From contig CAYWQB010000001.1 in assembly GCA_964460785.1 (NCBI GenBank), forward strand, positions 248,001 to 312,000: DNA of 64,000 nucleotides. The letters run 5' to 3'. Origin of the DNA: CAYWQB01 sp964460785. Lineage in GTDB: Bacteria; Chlamydiota; Chlamydiia; Chlamydiales; CAYWQB01. Each line of letters opens with the position of its first letter. The stretch's first letter is position 1. Under the pieces are notes generated by a model. It saw only the letters and a program-made list of their open reading frames with translations. It had not been told where the DNA came from and ran no database searches. The translations under genes and the position numbers were made by a program. Below, piece after piece: positions 25,113-33,853 of the stretch.

Positions 25113-25140
25113 TTGCAAAAAACCTTACTCGCTCGATAAA
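25113..25140 (+). promoter_or_regulatory. Candidate promoter of the opp operon
   Basis: TTGCAA (25113-25118), a 16-base spacer and GATAAA (25135-25140), 41 bases before the oppA ATG in the divergent guaB-like/oppA spacer. The match is moderate. Confidence 0.4.
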
Positions 25141-25181
25141 GTCCTCCTTCTCGATATTGTCTTTAATATGTAGAAAAATTC

Positions 25182-26777
25182 ATGAAGCCCTCTCTCCTTT
25201 TAAACCTTTTCATTCTCTCTGCACTCTGCTTGACAAGCTGTTCGGACAAAGCTCCCAAGGCAAGCGAAAAGCAGCTACGACTGCACATGTCGACAAACCC
25301 TACAAGCTTAGATCCTAGAAAGGGACGCCTTCTTTATGACCTGAATATTCCAAGAATGCTTTTTGAAGGACTTACACGCATCAACCAAGAAGGAGAAGCG
25401 CAGCTTGCCGGAGCTGAAGCGGTCTCTATTTCTGATGATGGGAAAACATATACATTCTCGTTACGCTCCAATCGATGGTCAAATGGCCAAGCTGTCACAA
25501 GCCAAGACTATCTCTATGCTTGGCAAAGTGCTCTAGCGCCTAGCTTCCCCTCTCCTATGGCCTCACAACTGTTTGTCATTAAGAATGCAAAGCAGATAAA
25601 AAATGGAGAACTCCCTCCTGAGCACCTTGGAGTCTCAACCCCCTCTTCCCATGAGTTAGTCGTTGAGCTTGAAGAGCCTACCCCGTATTTTTTAGAGCTA
25701 GCTGCAAGTGCGACCTGTCTACCACTCCCTCTGAACATCGACGAAGACAACCCAAACTGGGCCCAGCAAACAGGTCCTGGTTTCCCTTGTAATGGCCCCT
25801 TCACCTTGGCTTCTTGGGACCAAGGCAATGAGATGCGGCTCAAAAAAAACCCTTACTATTGGAATAGCCAAGAGGTGCACCTTAACCAGGTCACCCTTCT
25901 CATTGGTGGTGACCTACAAACCTCTCTTAACCTCTTTGAGCGCAATGAACTTGACTGGGTGGGTTCACCTTTAAGTGGCTTACCCCCAGACTCTCTGCAA
26001 CACTTAAAAAAACAGCACCTTGCGCACTTTAAGCCAATAGCTGGGACACACTGGTATTTTTTCAATGTGGACCGCTTCCCCTTTCAAAATAAAAAAATAC
26101 GTAAAGCCTTCTCTCTTGCTGTAAATAGACATTCCCTTATCCATCACCTCTTGCAAGGAGAGCAACCGCCAGCCTGTGGGATTCTTCCCCCGACCATGCG
26201 CTCAAATCCTCTTCCATCCCTGGATGGCAAAGCGGAGGATGCAAAGCAAATGCTGATGAAAGGGTTAAAAGAGATGGACCTCCAAACTCCTAAAGATCTT
26301 GGGAAAATCACTCTTACTTACTCTAGGGGAGAGATAGGCCAAAAGGTTGCAGAAGCGATTCAACAGCAGTGGAAGCAAGTACTAGGTGTTGAAGTTGAAT
26401 TGTTAGGCTTAGAAGGAAAAACCTTTTTTCAGACACGCTCAAGCCGAGATTTCCAAATATGCAGTGGCAACTGGTTAGGAGACTACAATGACCCGAGCAA
26501 CTTCCTTGATCTATTTGAATCCAAAGATCTTTCGACGAACCATACGAATTGGGAAAGTGCCCACTATCAAACGCTTCTAACGCAAGCTCGCTCTGCCAAG
26601 ACTCCTGCAGAGAGAAAGCTTGCTTTGGAACAGGCAGAGCAATTTTTTCTTTCAGAAATGCCTTTAATCCCTCTTTATCATATTTCTCTGTCCTACGTAA
26701 AACGAGGGTATGTGAAAGATGTAACACTAACTCCGACAGGGTTTATTGACCTATCGACTGCCAATATCGAAAGGTGA
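25182..26777 (+). CDS. oppA: Oligopeptide ABC transporter substrate-binding lipoprotein
   Basis: 531 residues, the usual OppA/DppA size. Signal peptide with lipobox LTSC (Cys20). The family 5 binding-protein pattern is clear: LRLHMSTNPTSLDPRKG, LFEGLTRINQEGEAQLAGAE, TYTFSLRSNRWSNGQAVTSQDYLYAWQ, and later IRKAFSLAVNRHSLI. It captures peptides in the periplasm for the OppBCDF importer encoded downstream. The operon is complete and tightly spaced. Peptide import feeds an intracellular bacterium lacking many amino-acid pathways, and in some bacteria recycles wall peptides. Confidence 0.92.
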   Translation: MKPSLLLNLFILSALCLTSCSDKAPKASEKQLRLHMSTNPTSLDPRKGRLLYDLNIPRMLFEGLTRINQEGEAQLAGAEAVSISDDGKTYTFSLRSNRWSNGQAVTSQDYLYAWQSALAPSFPSPMASQLFVIKNAKQIKNGELPPEHLGVSTPSSHELVVELEEPTPYFLELAASATCLPLPLNIDEDNPNWAQQTGPGFPCNGPFTLASWDQGNEMRLKKNPYYWNSQEVHLNQVTLLIGGDLQTSLNLFERNELDWVGSPLSGLPPDSLQHLKKQHLAHFKPIAGTHWYFFNVDRFPFQNKKIRKAFSLAVNRHSLIHHLLQGEQPPACGILPPTMRSNPLPSLDGKAEDAKQMLMKGLKEMDLQTPKDLGKITLTYSRGEIGQKVAEAIQQQWKQVLGVEVELLGLEGKTFFQTRSSRDFQICSGNWLGDYNDPSNFLDLFESKDLSTNHTNWESAHYQTLLTQARSAKTPAERKLALEQAEQFFLSEMPLIPLYHISLSYVKRGYVKDVTLTPTGFIDLSTANIER

Positions 26778-26787
26778 GAGTCTGCTC

Positions 26788-27714
26788 ATGATCAAAGCTA
26801 TCGTCAAGCGCTTACTTGCCATGCTTGTTTCTCTTTTTTTGATCATGAGTTTTACCTTTTTTCTGATGCACCTAGCTCCTGGCAATCCCTTTTCTGATGA
26901 CCGAAACCTAGCCCCTGAAGCCTTACATGCACTAGAATCTTACTATAAGCTAGACCTATCCATTTTTGCGCAGTTTACCCACTATCTATCTGAATTTGCT
27001 CAAGGACACTTTGGCCCCTCTTTTACCTATGGCTTAACTCCTGTTGAAGAGCTTATCTGGGCAGGCTTTCCTGTTTCTTTGATTCTAGGGCTGCAAGCTT
27101 TTGTCTTTGCCGTATTCTTTGGGTATGCCATTGGTATTCTTTCAGCGCTTAAGCGCACAAGCTTGCTCGATGGTTGGTTTTTTACTTGCTCTATACTAGG
27201 GATGGCTATACCAAGCTTTCTGATTGCTTCCCTTCTGCAATATCTCTTTGCAATTGAGTGGCCAATTCTACCTTTAGGTCGCTGGGGAGGGTTTAGTCAT
27301 ACGATTTTACCCACTCTTTCTTTAGCTGCTTTACCTGCCACATTCATAGCTAAGCTTGCACGCTCAAATACCTTAGAGTGCTTACAGGAAGATTACATAG
27401 AGCTGGCGAAAAGCAAAGGCCTACACCCACGAACAATCTTATTAAAGCATGCTTTACGCAACTCCTGTATCCCCGTCGTTAGTTACCTAGGCCCCTTATT
27501 TGCCAGTATCATCACTGGAAGTTTTGTGATTGAACACCTGTTTCATATCCCAGGTATCGGCCAGCTATTTGTCACAAGTGTTACGAATCGGGACTACCCT
27601 TTGATCATGGCAATTACTACCTTCTATGGAGCTCTGCTTTTAGGTTCCGTCTTTGTAATCGACCTTTTTTATCATTTTATTGATCCGCGTATTCGCAAAG
27701 AGGGAGCGATATGA
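26788..27714 (+). CDS. oppB: Oligopeptide ABC transporter permease
   Basis: 308 residues from ATG 26788, preceded by AAGGTGAG; an earlier in-frame ATG (26746) lies inside oppA. Six membrane segments. The BPD_transp_1 EAA loop is visible (YIELAKSKGLHPRTILLKHALRN), and the end has GIGQLFVTSVTNRDYPLIM, typical of OppB/DppB. It forms the transmembrane path together with OppC. Its stop overlaps the oppC start (ATGA). Confidence 0.92.
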   Translation: MIKAIVKRLLAMLVSLFLIMSFTFFLMHLAPGNPFSDDRNLAPEALHALESYYKLDLSIFAQFTHYLSEFAQGHFGPSFTYGLTPVEELIWAGFPVSLILGLQAFVFAVFFGYAIGILSALKRTSLLDGWFFTCSILGMAIPSFLIASLLQYLFAIEWPILPLGRWGGFSHTILPTLSLAALPATFIAKLARSNTLECLQEDYIELAKSKGLHPRTILLKHALRNSCIPVVSYLGPLFASIITGSFVIEHLFHIPGIGQLFVTSVTNRDYPLIMAITTFYGALLLGSVFVIDLFYHFIDPRIRKEGAI

Positions 27715-28619
27715 GCATCGACTTTCAGCCTCTCAGCTCTTCTCCTCCAGCTGCAGCTCCTCTACAAGCTCCCCCTTCCTTGCTCCGTCAATTCTTCTCA
27801 AAGCCCCTCGCGCTCTTTGGCCTTACTCTCCTCTCGGCTCTTCTTCTTCTCAGCTTACTCTACCCGCTATTCACTTCTTTTTCTTATGACCAGACGTCTC
27901 TCTCTTCAGCGAATGCAGCTCCTTCACTCTTGCATCCCTTTGGAACAGATGACCTCGGCAGGGACCTCCTCACACGTACGTGCTATGGCATGAGAATTTC
28001 GCTTTTTGTTGCGATCTGTGCAGCCTTGATTGATATGACTATTGGCGTCATGTGGGGAGGGATTGCCGCTATGCGCCCAGGATTGATAGGCAACTCGATG
28101 ATGCGGCTTGTTGATTTAGTCGCTGCTCTCCCCAATATGCTACTTGTGATCTTGGTCATTGTCGTTTTCTCTCCTAGCATCTTCACTGTCATTGTTGCTC
28201 TCTCTATCACTGGCTGGTTGAATATGGCGCGCATTGTACGTGGACAGGTTCTCAAAGTAAAAGAGGAGCCCTATATTCATGCTGCACAGTGCTTGGGGGC
28301 TTCTCCACAGTGGATTTTATTGCATCATATTTTACCTTCGATTCAGGGGACTATTTTAGTCGCCGTCACTCTCACTATTCCAAGTGCTATTTTCACAGAG
28401 GCCTTTTTAAGCTTTGTTGGTCTGGGTATCCAAGCCCCTCAAGCAAGTCTTGGGGTTCTTGCCAGTGAGGGGCTTGGAGCGATGCACTACTACCCATGGC
28501 GCATTGCATTTCCAGCCTTGATGCTTTGCTTACTCAATGTCAGTTTTCACTGTTTGGGCCGAGTAGCTGCTGACCTTTTAAACCCTAAGCTGCAAGCTAA
28601 GCTTGAGGTTCGCCCATGA
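27711..28619 (+). CDS. oppC: Oligopeptide ABC transporter permease
   Basis: 302 residues. A cytoplasmic Ser/Pro-rich N-terminus precedes the first membrane segment. The family block HPFGTDDLGRDLLTRTCYGMRISL is present, as is an EAA loop (YIHAAQCLGASPQWILLHHILP) and FLSFVGLGIQAPQASLG. It pairs with OppB. ATGA overlaps link it to both neighbours, indicating translational coupling. Confidence 0.92.
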   Translation: MSIDFQPLSSSPPAAAPLQAPPSLLRQFFSKPLALFGLTLLSALLLLSLLYPLFTSFSYDQTSLSSANAAPSLLHPFGTDDLGRDLLTRTCYGMRISLFVAICAALIDMTIGVMWGGIAAMRPGLIGNSMMRLVDLVAALPNMLLVILVIVVFSPSIFTVIVALSITGWLNMARIVRGQVLKVKEEPYIHAAQCLGASPQWILLHHILPSIQGTILVAVTLTIPSAIFTEAFLSFVGLGIQAPQASLGVLASEGLGAMHYYPWRIAFPALMLCLLNVSFHCLGRVAADLLNPKLQAKLEVRP

Positions 28620-29557
28620 CTCCACTTATAGATTGTAAAAACCTCTCTATCTTCCATCACTCGACACCTCTTATTCATGAGGTAAGTTTTCAACTATTTG
28701 CGGGAGAGCGAGTGGCTCTCATTGGAGAAAGTGGTTGTGGCAAAAGCTTAACAGCGAAAGCTCTTATGGGGTTATTGCCAAACAATTTACAGCAGCAGGG
28801 GACTCTGTCTTTTCAAGGAGCTCCACTCCCCTCTCCTGGAGAGACCAAGTGGAGACCTTTTTGGAAAAAAGAGTTTGCCATTGTATTTCAAGATCCTTTT
28901 GCAAGCTTAAATCCTACCCTGACCTGCCTAGAGCAAGTTTTGGAAGCCTCTCCAAATCGAAACAAGCGAATGGCGCAAGATGTCTTAGAAGAGGTAGGGC
29001 TTTGTCCTAATAAAGCAAAGCATGCGTACCCTCACCAATATAGTGGAGGGCAAAGACAGCGTATCTTGCTTGCAATAGCTCTAGCCAAACACCCTTCTGT
29101 TCTGATCTGTGATGAACCGACCACCTCCCTTGATGTCACAACCCAGCGCACTATTTTAGAGCTCATTTTGCGCTTACAAGACCGCTATCAGTTTGCTCTT
29201 CTCTTTATTACACATGATTTAGCTATTGCGCAGTTTTTATGTCCTCGGACACTTGTGATGTTTGCGGGAGAGCTGGTTGAACAGGGCTTGACTAATGACC
29301 TTTTTTCTCATCCTACACACCCCTATACAGCCTCTCTGATTCAGTCATATCCCAAAGATAGCCTCCCTGCCATTGATATTTCTAAGCTTTTTCAAGAGTC
29401 TGCTAAACCTGCAGGCTGTCCGTACAGCTATCGATGCCACTACGCGATGAATATTTGCCCAAAACAACCTCCTCACAACGAGCAACGCTGCTGGCTTTAT
29501 GAGCCAGAAGCAAAAGAAAGGTGCCATAGGTTTCACCATGAGTGGATGCAAAATTAG
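28616..29557 (+). CDS. oppD: Oligopeptide ABC transporter ATP-binding protein
   Basis: 313 residues. Walker A GESGCGKS, signature YSGGQRQRILLAIAL and Walker B VLICDEPTTSLD are all intact. The C-terminal extension has the Cys-rich OppD/DppD motif (CPYSYRCHYAMNICPKQPP), which in this subfamily can carry an iron-sulfur cluster. It hydrolyses ATP for OppBC together with OppF. It overlaps oppC by 4 bases and oppF by 20. Confidence 0.92.
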   Translation: MTPLIDCKNLSIFHHSTPLIHEVSFQLFAGERVALIGESGCGKSLTAKALMGLLPNNLQQQGTLSFQGAPLPSPGETKWRPFWKKEFAIVFQDPFASLNPTLTCLEQVLEASPNRNKRMAQDVLEEVGLCPNKAKHAYPHQYSGGQRQRILLAIALAKHPSVLICDEPTTSLDVTTQRTILELILRLQDRYQFALLFITHDLAIAQFLCPRTLVMFAGELVEQGLTNDLFSHPTHPYTASLIQSYPKDSLPAIDISKLFQESAKPAGCPYSYRCHYAMNICPKQPPHNEQRCWLYEPEAKERCHRFHHEWMQN

Positions 29558-30275
29558 AGACTTATCCATTTGCTACCATGAAGCAACAATCCTTGATCGA
29601 CTCTCTTTGGATATCCCCAAGGGAGAAACTGTTGCTTTAGTTGGAGAGAGTGGCTCGGGCAAAAGCACAGTCGCCAAAGCAATCATGGGGCTGATCCCCT
29701 ACCAATCAGGGTCTATTGTATTTGAAGAAGGTTGGGAGGTGGGGACCCCTCATTTCTACCAGCAAGTACAGATGGTTTTTCAGGACCCAACACGCTCCTT
29801 TAACCCGCATAAAACAATTCGGCAAGGCCTTATTGAGAGCTACCTTCTACGCAAGCAAAAAGTGAGTGATCTTGAGCTAGCAAGCTTGCTCAATCAAGTC
29901 TTTTTATCAAAAAAATACCTGCAAGCCTACCCTCACCAACTTAGTGGTGGCCAGATGCAACGGGTGGCTTTAGCAAGAGCTTTAAGTATGCGCCCTCAAA
30001 TGCTTCTACTAGATGAGCCCACCTCATCGCTCGACTTTGTAATGAAAGGGGCCCTTTTGCAACTCCTGCAAAAAATAAAGAAAAAATTTAACTTAACCAT
30101 TTTATTGATTACGCATGAGCTCCACCTTGCAGAGCTTGTTGCAGATTCTGCCTGTGTATTGAAAGAGGGAAAGGTCATAGAGAAAGGGTCCATTAAAAAT
30201 ATTTTTCAACAATCCAAAGAAGCGTACACTAACAAACTGATAGAATCTTCCTTCAACTTAATAAACAAAAAATAA
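29538..30275 (+). CDS. oppF: Oligopeptide ABC transporter ATP-binding protein
   Basis: 245 residues from ATG 29538; an in-frame ATG at 29499 would add 13 residues and overlap oppD more, so the start is not certain. Walker A GESGSGKST, signature LSGGQMQRVALARAL, Walker B MLLLDEPTSSLD, and H-loop LLITHEL are intact. Shorter than E. coli OppF because the Cys-rich C-terminal extension is missing; the asymmetric pair with OppD is common. It ends the opp operon. No terminator hairpin is visible in the AT-rich 55 bases that follow. Confidence 0.9.
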   Translation: MSGCKIRDLSICYHEATILDRLSLDIPKGETVALVGESGSGKSTVAKAIMGLIPYQSGSIVFEEGWEVGTPHFYQQVQMVFQDPTRSFNPHKTIRQGLIESYLLRKQKVSDLELASLLNQVFLSKKYLQAYPHQLSGGQMQRVALARALSMRPQMLLLDEPTSSLDFVMKGALLQLLQKIKKKFNLTILLITHELHLAELVADSACVLKEGKVIEKGSIKNIFQQSKEAYTNKLIESSFNLINKK

Positions 30276-30329
30276 TCACATTTAAATTAAAACACATAAA
30301 ATCATATAATAATTTGCTTTGTTTATAAT

Positions 30330-31529
30330 ATGGCGAATTATATGTACCTGAATTTTGAAAACATTCTTAACATAGAAGGATTTTGGGAGGGAGCTTTTCA
30401 TCAACCTTCTCTGAACTCTCAGCTAGATGACTACCTTACCACCCTTGAAACAGCTGACCGGCAATCTCCTCTTAAGATTAAAGTACAGCAAGTTGCGCGC
30501 CGTTTAAGAGGCACTCGCTTATTTGATAGAGCGCCCTATGCTCTATATGAGGTGAATAAAATTTCGCAAAAGGTTCCCTATAAGGACCAAACAATTGATC
30601 GGATCCAAAAGATCGTCCACCGCACCATTGTCCCCATAGAAAAAGGGAATGAACGGCTAGTCAATACAGAGCTTGAGGCAGTTGCAGGGATCAATAGCAG
30701 CTACTTTGTAAAAATTGGCAGTAAAAAAGTTGGAGTTTTCAAACCGACAGCAGGGCAGTGTAACCTGTACCACAGAAAATCCCCTGATATCGAAAAAATC
30801 GCACGTGGTGCCTATCTTTTAGACCTGCGCAACGGCAGCCATGCTCATATTCCCATGACAGTGAAAGCGGAGTATTGTGAAGAGAAACAGTGTTTTGGTG
30901 GGCACCTTTTGGCTTTTGCTGAAAACCAAGGCGCCTATAGAAGTCGTTATCAAATCAAAGACTTCCAGCTATCAAAAGAAGAGCTACACGCGCAAACTTT
31001 ATTCCGTCTCCGCATGTTTGATCGTGATGCACACGACTATAATATGATGCTTAACAAAGACTCTCAGAAAGGGTTTCAGATCATCGGTATTGATTTAGAT
31101 TACTCCCTTCCTGATCTTGGGGAATTTAGCTATATGGGTGCCCCTTTTATCACTCTCTTGTCGGATCCTTTAGCGAGCCAAACAATGAGTGCCCAAACAA
31201 AACGCTGGATTGCTTCATGGGATGTAGATGCGGATGCAGAAGAGTTCAAAAGGCTAGAAATTCCTAGAGGATCTGTTGAAATGATGCGCTTCTCTTCATG
31301 GATGATCCAGGAAGGAGCGAAGCTAAATTTAACACCAAATCAGATCTGCCAAGAGCTATTTAGAAGTACCTCCCTTAAAGCAAAGGTTCAGCGTCTCTAC
31401 AATCAAATCTATGGCTCAAACGCGCAATTGGATGCAAGAAGTGAGCACTTATTCAAAGAAGGGACTCTTGCCCTTATTGGGGAAACCCTTAGCAAGCTGC
31501 ATAAAGAGCCTGAATTAATTGCTGTATAA
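30330..31529 (+). CDS. Putative PI3/PI4-kinase-fold protein (phosphoinositide or protein kinase candidate)
   Basis: 399 residues. Residues 123-139 (SSYFVKIGSKKVGVFKP) closely resemble the P-loop and ATP-binding Lys strand of type II PI4-kinases. At 233-238 DAHDYN fits the D-x-H-x-x-N catalytic loop of the PI3/4-kinase superfamily, and 253-261 (GIDLDYSLP) fits the metal-binding Asp segment (compare IDNG..FP in PI4KII). Order and spacing agree with the fold. There is no signal peptide or membrane segment. Such kinases are eukaryotic or delivered effectors, so secretion into the host is plausible. HipA-like kinases are the main alternative. A TATAAT box at 30324-30329 abuts the ATG, so the second in-frame ATG at 30342 may be the true start. 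It is not obviously linked to the opp operon. Confidence 0.55.
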   Translation: MANYMYLNFENILNIEGFWEGAFHQPSLNSQLDDYLTTLETADRQSPLKIKVQQVARRLRGTRLFDRAPYALYEVNKISQKVPYKDQTIDRIQKIVHRTIVPIEKGNERLVNTELEAVAGINSSYFVKIGSKKVGVFKPTAGQCNLYHRKSPDIEKIARGAYLLDLRNGSHAHIPMTVKAEYCEEKQCFGGHLLAFAENQGAYRSRYQIKDFQLSKEELHAQTLFRLRMFDRDAHDYNMMLNKDSQKGFQIIGIDLDYSLPDLGEFSYMGAPFITLLSDPLASQTMSAQTKRWIASWDVDADAEEFKRLEIPRGSVEMMRFSSWMIQEGAKLNLTPNQICQELFRSTSLKAKVQRLYNQIYGSNAQLDARSEHLFKEGTLALIGETLSKLHKEPELIAV

Positions 31530-31561
31530 GGCTTTATTTACAAAAAAATAAAAAAAAAGAT

Positions 31562-31596
31562 ACTGGAGCTTCCTCTATAGATAGGGAGTCTCCAGT
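31562..31596 (+). promoter_or_regulatory. Hairpin enclosing Shine-Dalgarno and start codon of the 752-aa lipoprotein gene
   Basis: ACTGGAG (31562-31568) pairs with CTCCAGT (31590-31596). After one mismatch an inner stem (TTCCT with GGGGA-type wobble pairing) extends it. The Shine-Dalgarno AGGGAG and two bases of the GTG start (31595-31597) are inside the structure, so translation would be blocked when folded. There is no T-tract, so it is not a terminator. Confidence 0.45.
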
Positions 31597-33853
31597 GTCC
31601 AGCCGTTCTTTATATCCTCTCATAGCCCTCACTCTTCTAACCACAGCATGTGGAGAGAGAGTCTCTCCAAGTGCACTGGAAAGTAATCGCTACTTAAAAG
31701 GCGTCTCACAAGCTCAGGCAGAATCTGAGTTAGATCTCTCTAAAGAAGCTGCTTTTTTTGCTCTAAAGCAAATAGAAGAAACAGCCTCTTCTCCTCTCAG
31801 TCTCTCTTTAAGTCGTGCAATTCGCGCTCGATACACACAGCTAGATCAAGAGAAGCAGTTGTTTTGCACCTATCAGCTACAAAATACCCCTTCTCATCTT
31901 CCCATTGTTCCTGGAGAGAGTTTTGCTCTTTCATCCACCAGTGTTTATGATGACTACAAGCTCCATATTGCGTGCAAAATGCCTGAGGTCCCTAAAGAAG
32001 GGGCTCCTATTTATGTATTTTTAGGCAGACAGAAGGATTTTCCTTCTGACCTCAAGCAAGAGGATGCCTGGTTCCTCTTTCTCCCCTCAAGGCCAGTACT
32101 CAACTATGAGCTCCTTGCAGAGGGAGATCTTCGTCATAGTTTAGAAAACTTTAGGTCTCTATACCCCAGCTTGGCACAAAGCCCTATCTACCTTGTAGCT
32201 GAAGGTAAAGCCTCTGAGCCAGCACTCCAGCTAGCCAATCATTACCAGCAACTCTTTTCAGGTGTTGCCTGGTCAGGAGAGGCAACAGGCATTGGCTTAA
32301 AGAATCTTGACCGTACCCCCTTGATCTATTTTGCTTCTGAGCAAGCAAGCCCTGCTCCTTTTACGGGTCAGCAAGTGATTCATCGATTCCAAAAAAGAGG
32401 CAATCAGCAAGCCTTCTATACAGCTTCCCTACAAGAAGCACTAGATCATCTCCAAGGACTGTCTGTTGACTATGCAAAACCTTATGCATTTCGAGACTAC
32501 CAGCATGCTGCTGCCACCCCTTGGGCGCAAGTGCTTCATAAAGTATCAGAAGAAGAAGAGGCTATTTTCTCTTATTTTCTCCAAGGAAATGAGCTCCACA
32601 TTGAAGGAAAAAACCTCTCTCACCTCTTATTAAAGCCTGAGTTTTTCCCTGAAGAGTGGGTAGTAAACAGTGTTTTCTTTGGAGGAGACCGTTACCTCTT
32701 TATCAACGAGCGTCAGCAAATCCTTGTGGGCCCTTCTGGAAAAGATCTTCAAGACCTTTCTCTTAAAGCGAGCTCCCCTGGGTCTCTTTTAAACTTCTTT
32801 CGCAATGAGCCTGTGGTGATTGTCTACCAAGATACAGGTATGCCCCCAGAGCCCTTAAGGGAGCTTTATTTAGGGGCTAAGCAGCTTGCAAAGCTAGATT
32901 TTACAGGACTTCCAGAGCACTCATTCAAGCTACCTATGATTCCTTTATCCTCTTATACATCAGAAAAGTATCAGGGGTACCGCGTAATTTTTTGGGGAGA
33001 GGAAAAGGCTTTTGCAGCCTATGCAGGGGCTGATTTTCTTCCTTTGCAAATTGAGGACCAAAACCTCTATATCAATGGAAAACATATTGCCTCTATTTTC
33101 TCCCCAATGGACTCATGGGCATATATGATTACAACTACTGGCCCCAGTAAAACTCCACCTACAGCAGCCTTTATTGCAAAAGATGCGGCAGGGTTCCATG
33201 CACTGCGAGCCTCTGTGTTAAAGGGAACCTCGCTTTACCAGACCGCGGATCTTACAGTCATGGGTAAAGAGCAGCTTAATCAAAACTACCAAGAAATTGG
33301 CTCATACACGTTCGGAGGCTTTTGGGATACCAGTGCTGAAAGCTCTTTCCTCTTTTACAATCCTTTTGAGTCTCAAAAGCCTTGGGAAAGAATCATTGCC
33401 AACTATCTTCTTTCACAAACAAAAGCGAAAGGAATCATTTCCCTACCCTTTTTCTATGACTATCACACGCTACCATCGACCTTTACAAAGGCAACTTTAG
33501 AGCAAGTCTTACAAAACCGCAGCTTTAGCTTAGTGAGTTTTCGGGGGTGGGAAGGGGCAACACTGTTTTTTGAAATATTGAAGCTCAATTCTCATATCAT
33601 TCACTTTGGCTTAGACCCTTATATTTCTGTAGAACCTAGCCAATGGCCCTCGAACTTCAGCCTATCTGTAGTAGTAGATAATCACCTACTCATGGAACTT
33701 CCAGAGCTTGTTCGTAATCAGTTGATCTACACTCCTCTTCCGTTTACTTTGCAAGAGTGGCTTGAAGTTGGTGTTGAGCAAGATATAGACTACTTTCGCC
33801 TCCAATTCCAAGAACTTGCACAACACAACTCGGGAGAGAACACACATGGATGA
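31595..33853 (+). CDS. Large lipoprotein of unknown function
   Basis: 752 residues from a GTG start with AGGGAG seven bases upstream. The signal peptide ends in lipobox LTTAC (Cys19), so the protein is lipid-anchored. The rest is mixed alpha/beta with no membrane segments. Segments around residues 95-290 (IYVFLGRQKDFPSD, PIYLVAEGKASEPALQLANHYQQLFSGVAWSG) faintly resemble an alpha/beta-hydrolase core, but no complete catalytic triad can be assigned. The C-terminal part (IIANYLLSQTKAKGIISLPFFYDYH) is unrecognised. The start region is folded into a hairpin. The stop overlaps the next gene by 8 bases. Confidence 0.7.
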   Translation: MSSRSLYPLIALTLLTTACGERVSPSALESNRYLKGVSQAQAESELDLSKEAAFFALKQIEETASSPLSLSLSRAIRARYTQLDQEKQLFCTYQLQNTPSHLPIVPGESFALSSTSVYDDYKLHIACKMPEVPKEGAPIYVFLGRQKDFPSDLKQEDAWFLFLPSRPVLNYELLAEGDLRHSLENFRSLYPSLAQSPIYLVAEGKASEPALQLANHYQQLFSGVAWSGEATGIGLKNLDRTPLIYFASEQASPAPFTGQQVIHRFQKRGNQQAFYTASLQEALDHLQGLSVDYAKPYAFRDYQHAAATPWAQVLHKVSEEEEAIFSYFLQGNELHIEGKNLSHLLLKPEFFPEEWVVNSVFFGGDRYLFINERQQILVGPSGKDLQDLSLKASSPGSLLNFFRNEPVVIVYQDTGMPPEPLRELYLGAKQLAKLDFTGLPEHSFKLPMIPLSSYTSEKYQGYRVIFWGEEKAFAAYAGADFLPLQIEDQNLYINGKHIASIFSPMDSWAYMITTTGPSKTPPTAAFIAKDAAGFHALRASVLKGTSLYQTADLTVMGKEQLNQNYQEIGSYTFGGFWDTSAESSFLFYNPFESQKPWERIIANYLLSQTKAKGIISLPFFYDYHTLPSTFTKATLEQVLQNRSFSLVSFRGWEGATLFFEILKLNSHIIHFGLDPYISVEPSQWPSNFSLSVVVDNHLLMELPELVRNQLIYTPLPFTLQEWLEVGVEQDIDYFRLQFQELAQHNSGENTHG

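Noticed and set aside
29520..29545. TGGCACC sequence (minus strand) resembling a sigma54 -24 box
   Set aside because: The GC of the -12 box is missing at the required distance and it lies inside oppD/oppF coding sequence.
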